Counted from the stretch's first letter, positions 1 through 13,720 are shown. The stretch is DNA of 55,269 nt from Tubiluchus corallicola (GCA_030141605.1 JAQGDQ010000276.1:188001-243269), one strand, 5' to 3'. Notes: generated by a model from the sequence alone, not told the origin. Translations and numbers: made by a program.

Positions 1-2992
1 TGGTGCATCTGCTGTGCCCCACCATTCTGCTCAAGTACCTGGATCAGACCCCTTCACAGGTGCTGGACGATATGTACCAGATGTTAAAATGCAGCAGGAT
101 GCAGAGAATAGCACAGGCGAAGGTAAATTTGTATGTGTTGTCATTTTATTAGCAAATATATTTAATAGCATTAACAGTAACAGTTTTGTTTTCCTTGCCT
201 TTTTTATAATAAAAAAAAGTCATTAATAATGCAATTAGAGCAAATTGTGCCAGACTTTTATGCTTAAAGTGAAATATTAAACTGATTGGTTTAACTATTG
301 TGTGACTTTTTCCTGTTCTCATAGTAACACCTGATAAATTATTTTTGTAGATGTGAGCAAAGACATCACTACTGGGTCTGGTGACACACCTACATCTGAT
401 TCATTATTTCCTCAGAAATCATACCTCAGTTTTGCTATTACAAATAGTGATCTCGTGATAAGTAAGTTTTGTGCCATAATACCAAAATCAAGTTATATGC
501 AGTGGGGCAAACATTTATTTTGCCAGATGATGGACAGGGTTTAGTATCTCAAAAAGTGTAAGCAGTTAAGCAACCATACTTTAGTAACTTTTAATGTCAG
601 ATGGGTTTAGATTTCAGTAGCATAGTCTAAAGGTCAAATGTCATTTAGAACTTGTCAAAAGTCAATTGTAAGAAGCTGGCAACTAAGATCTGAGTAATCT
701 AATAGTACTAGAGTGTGAGAGAAGTGCATACAGGTGAACAGAAATATTTAGTACATGTTGGGACCAAACTTAAAATATGCAATAAACATGGTATACAATA
801 AGCATTTTAAACCAACAAATTCTTATTGATACTTGTGCTGAGTTGTAACTAAATTCTGGTCTTAGTAGCCGTCATTGCGAGTCTGTTACAAATGTAACTG
901 TCATTTGCAATTGTTTTTGCAAGTTTTTTTGTTGCTGACAAACAAATTGTAGAGTTTTAAGACATAGGTGTTTATTACTTATTTGCTTCATAATAAGTAT
1001 TGAACAAGGCTGTGACTTTTTTGGTTTCATTTTGCTACTACTTTTGCAAGAGCAGAGATAGAAGTAAGGACAGTCCCAATTCTGCCGATGTTGAATGTTA
1101 TTTGTCTGTCTGGTTTTAATTACAAAAACAATCTTAATTTTAAGATTGCAAATTTAATAAATAAAACAAGTCCACATTTATTAATTTTTTAATCAACCAA
1201 ATTTGTCAGAAGAAATGTAAAAAACAAGAAATGGACAGATAAGAACCAGCACTACTGATTTAAGTTACAGATCCTATATTCAAGCTAATAACCTAAAGGG
1301 TCTAAGACATCAAACTCAAAAACCAGTTTTTTCTTGTTCAAAACCAGTTAATTACAAAATGATTTGTTATTCCGTCATTATTCAAAAACATTTTTATTTG
1401 ATAAGCATTATCGAGTTTTTATAAGTCTGCCATAAACTTCAAATATGTGCAATTTTCTTCTTTTTTAATAAACATCTCTTGTAAATCATAACATGAAGTG
1501 TAACAATTTAGGCTACTAGTAAGGAAATTTTTTTGTTTAAGATTTTATCATATTTATGCATAAATTTTCTATTTATATGTTTGTTGCATTTTACACAACA
1601 TTAAGACAATGGCTAAAAAAATTTAAAGTGAGCCGCCACTGGAATCTTTTATACTGAAAGTGGTTGTATTCTGTTTCATAACTTTAGATAAATTTTTTTG
1701 AAAATTTGCAAGAATTTGATTACATATTTTTCATTGATTTCTGAATTGTTATTTAGTATTGAAATTGTAACATGATGCTAAAACTGTATCTGCAGCACAT
1801 AAGCATTTTTGTTATTTGTGTTTAGTAATGGAAATGATTAAAGACAGTGTTACACAAATCAGGCTTCCTTCTTCTGCTGTGCTTATTTTCTCTTTCAATT
1901 TTTTCTTGAGTGTCCAGTAGCTTGATGTGTGACTGATTGTGAAAAAATTGAAACTGTTCAATCAGCATAAAAGCTTATATGCCTTGTGTATTTTTTAAAG
2001 TAAATAAAAATATATTTGATTTCTTAGTCATTGCTTCTTTCCAAAATTTATTAACTGCAGTATTTTATTAATGTTTTTAGACAAGTTAAAGGAACTGAAC
2101 AGCAAAGTTGAAGCAAAACTACAAGTTGAAGAACACAAGCTACAAATGGATGTGACAGCTTTGATGGACACGAAGCATATTCCCACTGCTGATCAAATTG
2201 AACTCTTTGGCTTACTCCTGGAATGGCCTGATGGTAATTATATGTTTGTTTTTGAAAGTTGATTATGCAGAGGCATCACATCACTTTGACATGTTTTCTT
2301 GAATTTAGCTGATTCACCAATGTTTTTTAAGAAGTGCTATTTTAATGTTGCCAACACTACACCATTATTGTATCTTGTTTTCAGACATTTTGTTTCCAGT
2401 GCTTGACCTGCTGAAACAAGCTTTACGTAACCCAGTGATTGCTCAGCAATTCTGCAGCGAGAAACATGGTGTACAGTTTATCTCTCAGCTTCTTACGCTT
2501 GCAGAAAAGAGCAAGCCTGTTGCTAATCAGATGCTAGTGCTGCAGTGTGTATGTAATATATTTGACTTTAGCAAACAATTATTAATTGCAATCCATGATG
2601 AATGCATCAAAACCGGCATGGCATCTGCAGAGCAAAATCCAAATCAGAAGCGATTGGTGATTACTGTGTCAACATTATTATTGAACTATTCAGTACTACT
2701 ATATGATTATGCCGACGAGTCTGTGCGAAATAAGTGTTTGTTGTGTGTTGGAACTTTGTTGCAAATGCCCATATCTCAGCATTCGGAAGCAGTGTACAGG
2801 TGCCTTGTTGCATTAGGAACTTTACTGAGTGGTGATGAGTTATTGGTTGCTTGTGCACATTCACTCGAACTTGACCAAGTCGTCAGAAAATTCTTGTCAG
2901 TCAAAGATCCGGCAAAAGTTGGTGAATGTGCAAAACTAATTATTGATAAATTTCTAGCTTCTTCGGTTCATTCAATAAATAATTGTGGTTGA
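1..2992 (+). CDS. PLAA: PLAA (phospholipase A2-activating protein), C-terminal part, 5' truncated
   Basis: Exons join as 1-122, 351-461, 2081-2233 and 2385-2992, reading from base 2, with GT..AG borders and frame kept (330 residues plus TGA). The first exon carries the DPFTGAGRYVPD signature that follows the PFU ubiquitin-binding domain in PLAA. Exons 3 and 4 encode the PUL domain, an armadillo-like helical repeat that begins around KLKELNSK and contains LLNYSV and VALGTLLSGDELL. In the family, PLAA/Ufd3/Doa1 binds ubiquitin through WD40 and PFU and the p97/VCP ATPase through PUL, acting in ubiquitin-dependent degradation and membrane-protein sorting. The N-terminal WD40 propeller and most of PFU lie off the window; the visible part is a little over 40% of the usual roughly 800 residues. 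The C-terminus is complete. Its neighbour ELOF1 is convergent. Confidence 0.93.
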
Positions 2993-2999
2993 GGCACTT

Positions 3000-5330
3000 T
3001 TCAATTGTTCAATGTCTTAACCACATTTAGGATCCATTGTATTTTCAATTTCCCTAATATATAACTTTGATTCTACGTTTTAACATCGTTAAGAACAGAT
3101 TACACAGCCTATATGTAATCACTACAGCAAGACTTTTCTGAGTTGATTAATGTATTTTACATTGTCAAACTTTTCTATACTAATTTGGCTTGACCGTTCA
3201 AATTATTTGCCACACAAAGTGCTTCCCAACCTGCATTTTAAAGGTTGTGGTATAACAATTGTTCAGTTTTCCTGTGCAGTGCACAAATATTTCTACAAGT
3301 AATTCTGTTTCCTAACAAACTGTCTTGTATTTTTCTTGGTGGACTGTGTTTATTGATAACACTTCAAATCCATTCATTTTGAATGCAACGTTTCTGCAGG
3401 GTATTGAGAAGCATGGATAAAATACTTGTACAGTTGAACCTTTTTTTTTACCGCATGCTTTGGGACTGCAAAAAAAGTTGGCGTCAATCGAGTTTGGCAC
3501 TATAACGAGATGCATTAATGCATACTTGTCTGTGCCTTTTTTGTTTCGCCAAAAATATGGGCTTTATGACGAGGTTTGACAGTATATGCAAAGCCGCGTA
3601 TCTTTGCATATGCCACCTTAAAGAAGCCATTGGCACATACTTATAGTTATACATACATATTAGACAAGTACAACATTGTTCTTACTTGGAAATAATGAAA
3701 TGAATCCCACCAACTTCTCTTTACTCCCGTTCTCTCTGTTAACCTATTTAAACATTAGACAAGCAACCTGTAACCGGAAAAAGAAAGCTGTAACTGGACA
3801 AGTGAAATACTGGTAATTCAATAAAAACTAACTAGTGGCTTGACAGCACGCATGCTGGACATAGTGCAGATAAATTAACCGCCACAACACTGTGTCTATT
3901 ATTTGTGGACCTTTAAATAGTGCGTACCACCTTGAGTTTAACCTCCGAGAATTGTCAGATGAAAATTGGTCATTGAAATAGCTCACTCATGCATATGCTG
4001 TATAACTATGCGCTAAGTCATTTAGTTTCCACCCGAGTTCCTTAGCCCCTGCTTAGTTAAACCTACGTTTAAAGGCACTTTTAAAAAAAGACAAAAATAT
4101 AACAAACATTAATGCAGTCTTGTCTGTTCAGTCACTTTATTTCTTGCCACCAAATCAGTTATACAATAAGAAATTTAAATTCTCTCTCAATATTTACACC
4201 AATACCTACTTCCAAAACGTAGGCGTCTACTGAGAGTGCAACTTCCTAAAAGAAAACTAATACAGTATAATCCCCTTAACGAGTTCTTATAAGCCGTGAA
4301 AAAAATTTGCTAGCTGAAACTAGCTACATTGTTTCAGTGTATATACAAGATCAAAACGAAGCCTATAATGTTCATATTATGTAATGATGAAAGGAACACT
4401 TTCTTTTGAGACTGATACAAGTTTCTTAATTAGTGGCATTGTTCAGCAAATATTTTACCATAAAATAGAAAAATTATAGCATTCAGTCAGTTTAAGCTTA
4501 GCGTGGATAGTGGATACAAACAGGTCTGTTTTATTTAAATAGATGTACAACATGATTTATGATTATGCACATTTCAGCAGGACCTACGTTGGCTAATAAC
4601 TATGCCTAAATCTGGCTAGCCTATGACTATAGTTGTAGAAGTCCCATAAATCTAAAAAAATTGTTTGTTTTCATAAGCTTTCGTCCTCTCGGACCTCATC
4701 AGCAGACATCAATTAGATATAGCTAAGATCTTTATAGCTCAATATCTAAATAAAAATTTAACTTTAACCAAAACATGCAACTCATATGACAAGATCCTAT
4801 TTTTATACATGGGGCATCCTTGTTATTTTGACTTTTTAGATGGGCCAGCCATAAAAAGGAGCTTAGAGTGACTATATAATTATGTACAACAAACTTGCAG
4901 TATGGTCAAGACAGCTTAATAGAAATAAATTTATCTGGCAACTACTGACCTCTTCTGCACTGCAAATATGCAAAATGACCATGATAATACTCATTACAAA
5001 ATTCAATAACTAAAATTTAATCACTGCACCAAAAGCAGCAAAAATCCCAAATATGACTAATTAAACTTCATATCATTGACCTTGACAACAGAAAACAACA
5101 ATTTGCTTAAATTATATTAACTAAGTGTTAGTAACGTAACATGTTGTAAACTGTAACAAGGATGAAGATTTACACAATAAGCATACATTTATTAGTTTGC
5201 TACTAAGGTTCGTGCTTCACATATATAGTATATACAGATAATTTGCTTGTGTTTGCATTGTTTCATTAATAGAACCTCCACGGGCTTGAATTATTAATGA
5301 AGCTCAGTTATTGTTCTGAACTCCAGCAGC
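3000..5330. other. Intergenic region between the convergent PLAA and ELOF1 genes
   Basis: It holds the 3' flanks of both genes and one MITE at 3431-3583. TTTATT at 5188-5193 is an AATAAA polyadenylation signal on the minus strand, about 145 bases past the ELOF1 stop. TACAGTATAATCCCCTTAACG at about 4262 looks like another decayed MITE end without a visible partner. I see no further coding signal. Confidence 0.55.
3431..3583. mobile_element. Short mariner-type MITE, degenerate copy
   Basis: It starts TA|CAGTTGAACCT and ends GACGAGGTTTGACAG|TA, so imperfect terminal inverted repeats are flanked by TA, the Tc1/mariner target site. The internal GTTTGGCACTATAACGAG matches GTTTGGCATTATAACAAG in the larger element at 16070-16721, so both belong to one family. 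It is 153 bp and cannot encode a transposase. Confidence 0.6.
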
Positions 5331-5335
5331 AATCG

Positions 5336-8300
5336 TCACTGATTAGCAGCTTCACATGCATCAATCCAATCACTGTATACATCAACAGGTTCAGATAAAT
5401 CTAAGTTTATGTTAAAGAAATAAACATTTGACAAGGCGAAGCAAGTCATTTTTAACTTACAGCTTTACTTACCTTGCCAGCAGCACTATGATCATATTTG
5501 TCTAGTGTCTAGCATGCATAAATTATTGTCGCAGTAAAAAAACTAATACAGCAATATTACTTCACAAATGAAGCTAATAACGGTTTCGTGATTTGCAAAA
5601 CCACTTGGTTGCTGCATGCTGGGGGACAAAACTACATTAAACTACTATTTCTGTAATTATAAATAAACAGGGTTAACTGTTTCCTTTCTCCACACTTAAA
5701 AATATGTTAAAAGTAAAAGTTCTTTATCAAGCACATGGCACGTTTGTACATGCAAAAAGTTTGAAATAAAGTTAGCTAACCTAAACTCAGTTAGCATTAT
5801 TACCAGGACTAACAGTGACTGGTACCTACAATCAAGGAATATTTGGAGATCTATCAACATACAGCATAACATCATTTTAGCAAAAATGCTAGGGACCTAA
5901 AAAGTGCTCTATAACCAAGGCACTCTATAAGCACACAAGGCTAATGTATTAATGCTCAATGTATTTAAGTAATGGATGGGCAAGATGGAATGCTGCATTT
6001 ACTTTCAAATGCATTTATTATTTTTTGTTGATCATGTGTCAGAATAGTACTAACAGTACTTTTTGCCAAATTTCTTTTTTTGCAGATTACTGACGACTTT
6101 TTCCATGACTTACTTCACATATAATTTCGTATTTATCAGAAAGAGAAAACCCTGTTCATCCTATTTTCTTTACTTTGCTCAGTGAATGGCTTGCTGGTAT
6201 AGAAAAACAATGCTATTTGCATGTTACATATTAAAAAACTAGCTGGTGCCAGCCACTGAATGACTCATAACTTAAAACTAATTGTTTTTATAGAGCAGAC
6301 AAAATGACACTTCGATGCGTTAATCATATTCGCAACTCCACATATGCTGCATGCCCAAAAACTTTACAGTTACTGCAGATAACACTTGCAATAACACAGG
6401 TATTTTAATTGCTGCACATTCTGAATGCATTTTCCTATTTGCACTCAATTTTTTACTTGATATATATATATATATATATATACAAACAACCCGATCAAGT
6501 ACCGCTCCATTTCGCTAACCTTTTCAAATAATCTTTAATCTGAAACAGTGTACTGATGATATATGAGTAGTAAGTTAACAAGCTATAAAAAGTTTAAAAT
6601 AAAACATATGGTTAAAATTAATGTATGCTTTTGCAACAACCTTAAATTTTTCGTCAATTACTAAACATTATATTTATAATATTACGCTGTAATTATACAT
6701 ACCCAGTGCTTAAAGTGTGCCGGGTCTGTTAGGGTCCCAGAACCTGAAGGTACAGACCCTGCACCTAAAGAAAAAACAATGTTTTGCTGGGTCACCTATT
6801 TAGTTTTCTCACCATTCAGTTAGCTATAAGCCTATTGGTAACACATGTTAGTAAGGCAATTTCAAATGTGCAAAATTGCACTGCAGGCGATAGCAATGGT
6901 CACAAGTAGTTTATTGTACTGAATTGTTGCTACCGGCCTTCCAATCGTCATAACATGCTGGAATTAATCTTTCTTACCACTTTTCAGAAAAAAAGAAAAA
7001 AGCTTCTTGAAAAGTTGTGCACAAGAATGATGAGTTAACTCATTTTACCAGGTAGTAACTTATTTTGCTTTAGACTTAAAAAATTAGGTGGAACAAAGGT
7101 GCACTATGGAGCAACAAAATTTAGCTGTAATCAGTTGGAGTGATTTGTTTGGCAGAAACACGTCAACATGTAACTTGGAGCTAGTGCACCTTGCTGTACT
7201 TCGTTTGCTCAATTATTCCTCACAGATAAATGGTTTGAATAGGACGAGACTTTGTGCTGATAATACCTGATACCCAAAGTTCTTAAGTATTTAACCACAG
7301 AAATTGCTGGAAGAAAAGATAAAGTTTGGGAAGGAAACAATGGCCAAGAAATCAACTTATCAATGCTGCTACTTTTACACAAAAAGTAAAATCCAAAAAA
7401 AGATACAATTGATATTTGTCTGAAAATCTTCCAAACAAACTCGACAAGTGATAATTCCAGTATTACGTGTTCTGTCCCTGTAAACAAAAATTGTTAATTA
7501 ATTTCTACGTATAGATGAAAAGCAAAAAAGAATTGCTGCATAATGTTCCGGCTTATGCATTTATAAAAATTTGTAATGCACATTCGATAGTATCTATTTA
7601 CCTATAGTAACAAAATATATGTATGTCTAAAATAATGGTATTGCTCCATATTAAAAAAGACTGTCACAACGGTGCATCTAACGATACTTAATGTCAGTTT
7701 TTAATACACATCACCTCAGACAAGGAGACAAGTAATTTGAGTATGGCCATTAGGTATCAGACACTTGGATACTGGCTCATTTTGGCACCAGCACCAATAG
7801 TCCGACATGCACTGCATTTTTTTACACGATGGTCCCTTCAAGCAAGAATACGCAATGGCTTCGTCAACAAGAACAGGCCTGTGTATACTATAGTACACAA
7901 ATCACACTGCCTAATAGCTAAGCTAGCTAAAATTGTGTATGTCCTCGTTCAATGCCTGGTTACAATGCGATTTTCAAAACAGTTGAAGTTCTTGTAAGAA
8001 AAGAAATAATTACTTGTATGACCATATAAACCTAGACTTAACTAAAACTTGAAACACTTGTGTGTAAAAAAAGTGAGTGCCAACTCAGCAAAAGTAGGCA
8101 GATTGCATTAGAAACTTTGCATTACACTAGAATTAGTTAAATCTACGCATTACTTCTTTGCATAAGACCTGTGGTGGCATACACACTGCTTTTTTTTGAA
8201 AATTCATGCAGAACTAAATCAGCCGATATTCAGGTCAATAATGACAATTGGACATACAAAGAAACAGCAGAATTTTGTAAAATATCGGGGCATATCCGAT

Positions 8301-9468
8301 ACGTAATATCGGCTATCGGTCCTCTTGGACAACACTAGATTGTATAAACGGAAATAAAAAATTAGGTATTTTAATCGGTGCCCAAATTTCTCACGGCCAA
8401 GTGTTCCCATACTCAAACTTAATACCCAGATGTCATCATGCCCAATGTCCCATGCCCATATGTCACTTACCCACAAATAAGGCTAGTGGCCACACTTTAA
8501 GTGTTACAGTAAGAACATGTGAATACATATACAGAGAATATAACCAATTTGCTAATAATAAACTTGTGCTTCTTAAAACAAATAAAATTGTAGTTAGGGT
8601 GGAGAATTCCACAAATACAAAGTCAAAGAGAAAAAGCTCGATTTCTAAGCACAGCTCTATTTTGCATAGATCTAGGAATGTCCAGGACAATGCTATGAGA
8701 GGAGAGAATATCTTCCACAGAAGTGTAGCAAACGCTAGCCTTTGGTGAGCAGCAGACTGCAGAGTTAACCACAAATCAGACCAACAAGAATGGCAGTGCC
8801 ATTTTGAAATCTGTCAAGTGGGGATAAAAGTAACAAGTTGAGGTACCAACCAAAATGCGACTGCAATATTCCACGCAAAGTTAATTAGCTAATTTGTAAA
8901 AATAGAGTATAGCATCAGGAGGCAGATGCAATGATTTTGAGCACAATGCAGGCCTCCCATTTTTAATGCGAACTTCTTAGCCACTCCTATCAGATATTTC
9001 CCCCAAGGTTGGAATACAAGTCAAAGCCAACAGCAAGTGAACATAAGACTCACTGGAAAGAGAACAAACACACATCTAGCAGGCAACCTAGCATTACTAT
9101 AACAAAAAAAAATCGTACAAGATATGCCTTCCTCCTGTTAAAGGTGACAAGTCACAGTTGAGGTCCAAGTTCAAAGCTAATTTAAAGGTCCTTTTCAAAT
9201 GTCTTAAAAGATGTTTTTAAACAGTAAATACTTGTCCGTTGGGACATTGAAATATGTATATTAAATTCCTTTCCTTGTGAAATTTATTATTCAACGATGA
9301 AACATGATAAAACTGACAAATCATAAGGACAAAATACAAAATGTAAACTCACATTTTCACTTCACATGCTTTCTCATGATTACAAAATGGACAAGTAAAT
9401 TGTGTGTCCAAAGGCTGGATGGTCTTCCGCTGTGTTGGAGCCTTTCGCTTACTGCGTCTCCGACCCAT
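5336..9468 (-). CDS. ELOF1: ELOF1, transcription elongation factor 1 homologue
   Basis: Minus-strand exons are 9468-9353, 7477-7407 and 5400-5336. All borders are GT..AG and the phases join exactly to 252 nt, giving 83 residues plus TGA, the same length as human ELOF1. The start reads [11 protein letters not shown], the basic N-terminal tail that contacts nucleic acid. A four-cysteine zinc ribbon follows: CPFC at residues 26-29, and C..C in TCRVC at about 49-52. The C-terminus [20 protein letters not shown] is nearly invariant in the family. ELOF1/Elf1 binds RNA polymerase II near the DNA entry channel, promotes elongation through nucleosomes and, in human cells, acts in transcription-coupled repair. 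Introns of 1.9 and 2.0 kb separate exons of 116, 71 and 65 nt, so the gene is easy to miss. CCTTTTTTAG ends 37 nt before the ATG. Confidence 0.95.
6461..6482. repeat. TA dinucleotide microsatellite
   Basis: Eleven uninterrupted TA units in ELOF1 intron 2. Confidence 0.95.
8219..8337. mobile_element. Possible hAT-type remnant with ATATCGG motifs
   Basis: The motif ATATCGG or its complement recurs several times within about 100 bp, and the segment ends in GTCCTCTTGGACAACACTAG. Read on the minus strand, CTAGTGTTGTCC followed by CGATA-rich repeats looks like the end of a hAT-type non-autonomous element. No opposite terminus or target duplication was found, so the assignment is weak. It lies in ELOF1 intron 1. 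Confidence 0.3.
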
Positions 9469-9505
9469 CTCACTCACAGAAATGGTTCCAAAATGTTATT
9501 TTTAA

Positions 9506-9519
9506 CTAAAAAAGGAAAC
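9506..9519 (-). promoter_or_regulatory. Acceptor-like site 37 nt before the ELOF1 ATG
   Basis: On the minus strand, GTTTCCTTTTTTAG ends 37 nt before the ATG at 9468. It is a strong pyrimidine-AG with no upstream exon recognised. Confidence 0.5.
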
Positions 9520-11119
9520 TCACAGAGTTCAAAACACCATTTTGAAAACCAGGTGGTTTAACTCTTGTGGATAAATAAATTTATTTTACCAAAATTGCTC
9601 GGAAATGTAAAACTGCTATTAGTGGCAGCTCTGTTTATTTTCTTTAATTTCTTTTGCTTCTAGATAATGCACGTTATGTAAAAACTTCCTGCATAGTTAG
9701 AAATGCATTGCTTACCTTGCTCATTTGCTGATGATTATTTACTTGAATAGGATGCTAGTTGTATTTTAGCCTAATTACATTTTGTTTGTTTTTTTGCATG
9801 AGTTCCATGGTTTACTTTACTGATTGACTCTTTTTGCTTGTGCTTCTGCTGCTTCATGTTATTGCATTTCATTCATAATAAATATGCATCACTTACAATC
9901 TTATTATCTATGCTAAATAAGGATGTTTTGACATGATGGGCTGTTTTGGTCTTTCACTGTCCTTTTCATTTTTTAATTATTTAATAGTGTAAATAAATTA
10001 TCGTGTTTGGGCATATGGAAGCAAAATACATTTGAACCTTGAAAAATCAGGTGGAACTCTGACAGTGTGCATGACTAAAACTTTATTATATTTAGATCCT
10101 ACTTCTAGATTAAAATAGTTAAAATAGCTATTGCTTTACAACACTAAACAATTGAATTAGGCCTAGCAAGTAGCATTTTTAGATTCACATTCCAATTGGG
10201 GCTTTCAAACTTCTAAGCAGAAAAATTAAGGAACATTACAATTAATATACCGATGTCTTCTATTTAGATAATCACGGACTTTTCTTATTCATTCAGTTAT
10301 TTAATGCTACAGATATAATTAATACTAACAAAGTAATACTAATAAAGTAATAGTAATAAAAACACACGCTATATAAACTACGAAATAAATCTGAACTAGT
10401 TTTTATAGTAGAACTGTATTAGTCTCATAAATGCCTCTTGAATACGGTTATGTGAGGATGATTCTATGATACTAATCGAATTTACTAACTTTTTATGTAA
10501 GTGTTTTTGTTATTTGCAGAACAAACAAGCCTGAAAATATCATGCGCAACTTGAAAATTTTGACGTGCCAAATGACCATGACCAAAATTTTATAATTCCT
10601 GTCCTTCACAACGACTCGTTTACTTTAACAAACTCATGAATTAAAGAATTAATGAGTTAGAAACTTACAGTGGGGCGCCCCAGATAACTGAAAAATTGGG
10701 CAAAATATGATAAAAGCAAGAAATAACCAGCAGTATATCTTCAAACCAAATGGACCAATTTCACATGGGGAACCAACTTGGGGGATGCTTCTTGTGACCA
10801 TAAGTGACATTCGACTTCAAGGTCACAGTCACGCATTATATTCAGGGAGCAAGCCCTCTATCATAACTATAATCATTTGTATTATCTCAGAAACATATAA
10901 TGGAAAACACTTATAAATATTTTTAAACTGTGCTTTCAATCAAGATAACATTGCCCCACCATTAAGATCAAAACAAGGTCAAGGTCACATAGAAATTCGC
11001 ATGGTTTACCATTTTAGCAAAAAACACGTGTGCATTGTCACATTACGTTCTCTGTTGTTAACTTACGTAACTTCGTGACCTTACATGAGTTGACAACAAA
11101 TTGTAAAGTAATAATTTAA

Positions 11120-11482
11120 CTAGCAGTTAGGAATACCAAAATTAATTGCCGTAACAGTTACACATGCACACAGAGCTGTGCACTTGAGATCTGCTTTGGC
11201 AGATCTGTATTGCCCAGTACAGGAAATCTTAATTGCAGCTATAGTATATGAACTGATAGCCAGATTGAAATGTCTGGTGAAGTTTTGATCATAGTGGCTT
11301 CTATATGTCACTGTCCAGCCGCATTCTCCAGGATCTGGCAGTGGGATGGCTGTGTGGGATCGGAGACATTGATCCAAATACAGCCTTGCAAACTGGCACG
11401 CTTTGTATGTTCTTGCAGGACATATGATAGAAGGGACATAACGTGCATGATCATTAACTTTTAAAATTACATACAGCAACAA
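11120..11482 (-). other. Long open frame of unknown meaning (120 codons)
   Basis: An open frame of 120 residues with scattered cysteines, for example CPARTYKACQ near residue 21 and CTGQYRSAKADLKC in its C-terminal third. Local GC is higher than around it, and the overlapping frames on both strands are also fairly open, so it could be coding, a transposon fragment or chance. I do not recognise a family and see no clear splice partners. Confidence 0.2.
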
Positions 11483-12269
11483 TCAATCATTTTTAGTCTT
11501 ATTTGCATAACTTCACTAGCTTTGATCACAATTTTTTTAAATTGACATTTCTCACATTTATATCACTTTTTACATATCCTTTATTTTTTAAAAATAACTT
11601 TGTCGTACTACATACCTTTTTCATTATGAAGACCCATTAAATTTTTGCTTCTTACTAAACTTTATTAATTGCGATTTAGTGGCAAGATGATAATGTTAAT
11701 ATTAATCATGATTTCAAACTTTCAATGTCAGTCTCATGTTTTTTGGAAAAATGTATTAATTCATTATATCAAAAATTTGGATAAGCACTGCACTAACATA
11801 AAGTTATAACCCGTTATACAACTACAAAGCACCCGTAAAGCACCCTTAATTGCTAGGGTAAACAAAAACAACATACAGTGTCGTGCAGAACAATTTGTTA
11901 CACCAAAATATTGCTAAATCAGTAACAGCCTATTATTCACTCAAAATTTAAAAAATCATTGTTTTTGTCAACTCGCTGACAAGATTTCGACAATATGGTA
12001 ACAATATTGCATGCTGTTTGGGACGACATCTAGCAGTCCATTTACAGCATGGTTTTTACAACAGTTATGAGTACCAAGGAACATTGCTTCAAACCAAGAC
12101 CATGGACTATATACGACCTATTTTCCTGGTCTTGGACACTTGTCCAGTCTCCACATTTGTAAGGGAAACTATGACTTGGAGATGCTATGCTGAGTACGTT
12201 ACCAAAATAAGAAATTTAACAAAAATGTTTAGCAAAATATGCGGTCTGGTAGGGATGAGTATCGAACGT

Positions 12270-13310
12270 TAGATTTCGAAAACTACAACCAGATGAAATG
12301 CACATTATTGCAATTCTACTAAAGGATGTTAAACTTACTGTAAAGGTTGGGAACACCTTACAAAGAACTTTCAGCACGAACTTTGGGGTCCCCCAGGGGG
12401 ACTACCTTAGTCCAATACTTTTCACACTCTACCTAGCAAATGCATTACGATCCAATTCCTCCAAAATATGATCATGATTATGATACACTGCCTGTTATAA
12501 CCTTCCTTAACAGATGATATAGGATGGATTAAAATATCAATTTTTCAAACTAACACAATAAAAAGGGATTTTCCAAAAAACTAGAGAAAAGAAATCTTCA
12601 AGTAAACCAGTCAAAAACAGAAGTATATATTATTGCAAGAGACTGCCAAGAGATGGTAATCAGTCTTGGAAAATGTGCAAGTACATGGGCAGTTTTCTAA
12701 GCACCAAAGCTGATATTAAAAGCTGAAAGCAACAAGCATTGCATGCTTTTCTTCAGCACAAGAATGTATTAACTAGCAAGAAATTAAGTCTCTTAACATA
12801 ACACTTTGGTTATTTAATGCTTACGTTTCCAGCATATTTATGTACAACAGCGAAACTTGGGATTTTTAGAATTAAAACGATTACTCAAGAAAAGTAGATT
12901 AACACTTTTCAGAGAAGTCTTCTCTGGAAAGCTTTAAAGATAAGATGGTCATGCATAATCAAAAATGAAGATTTATACACCAGAACAAAAGAAATTTATT
13001 GGAGTTCAAAAGTCAAGATTCAAAGATTAAGATGACCTTAAAACCTTACAAAAAACACCTGAAAAACCCAAAACAACTTGGATAGCTAAGATAAGTAAAT
13101 ATGTTCAACAACTTCAACCAAATCTATCTTCAGGAGTAGAAGAACTTACGCTGTTAGCTGCAGATAGAAGTGGGTGGAATACATTGATAAATGTTTATAC
13201 CTCAATGCCAACAATAGGTGTAAGAAGAAAAACTGTCATGGGACTTTCGTGTTGGCTGAATATGGTTGTCAATGATGAAAATCCGTGCAACCTGTTAAAT
13301 GTCTGCTAGC
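12270..13310 (+). pseudogene. Decayed non-LTR retrotransposon (reverse transcriptase, 3' part)
   Basis: Translation in shifting frames shows reverse-transcriptase blocks in order. LRKLQPDEMHIIAILLKDV is followed by GVPQGDYLSPILFTLYLANA (the fingers/palm PQG..LSP motif) at about 12390-12440. Then come LQVNQSKTEVYII, CKYMGSFLS (the YLG-like block) and FMYNSETW near 12840, and C-terminal KALKIRWSCIIKNEDLYTR. Frameshifts and stops break it everywhere. The 3' tail, LAADRSGWNTLINV at about 13155, is shared with the fragment at 49225-49480. It is a LINE of the endonuclease/reverse-transcriptase type; the clade is not resolved by eye. Confidence 0.8.
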
Positions 13311-13720
13311 CTGCTGGAATTTGTTATATTTTACTCGTAACGTACGTATGGGTGTGCGTTTGATTTAGACCGGACACAGGACTAACTGATGAACGTTTTA
13401 ATTCTGCTATTCAACCGGTAGGTGTAGGAAAGGAACTGGAATTGAATTGACGTGGAGTCTCCTTAAGCGAAGCTGACGCTTTTTGCTCGTCGAGAAGGGT
13501 GTTGGAAATTTTCTGTGTTATTGTGCATATCTCTCATTTTTTGAAGTTCTTATTGGCCAGGTCACACCCGCTGTGTATCGTGTAAAGTAATTTTTTAACT
13601 CAGTAAATAAATTTAAGAACTGTGGTAGTCGTATTAAGTGGCAGACAGTTATGTAAGGAAATACTGAGATTTAACGAGAAGCCCAAAATTTACGATTCAC
13701 ATTCCACACCCATATTTAAA

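Noticed and set aside
8463-8774. Minus-strand frames after an acceptor-like CTCTGCAG, one hydrophobic and one reading [20 protein letters not shown].
   Set aside because: Located inside ELOF1 intron 1, no family recognised, no partner exon, and the ELOF1 join is complete without it.
10668-10916. CAGTGGGGCGCCCC near 10670 as a hAT terminus, with a 69-codon frame behind it.
   Set aside because: No opposite terminus or target duplication could be found.
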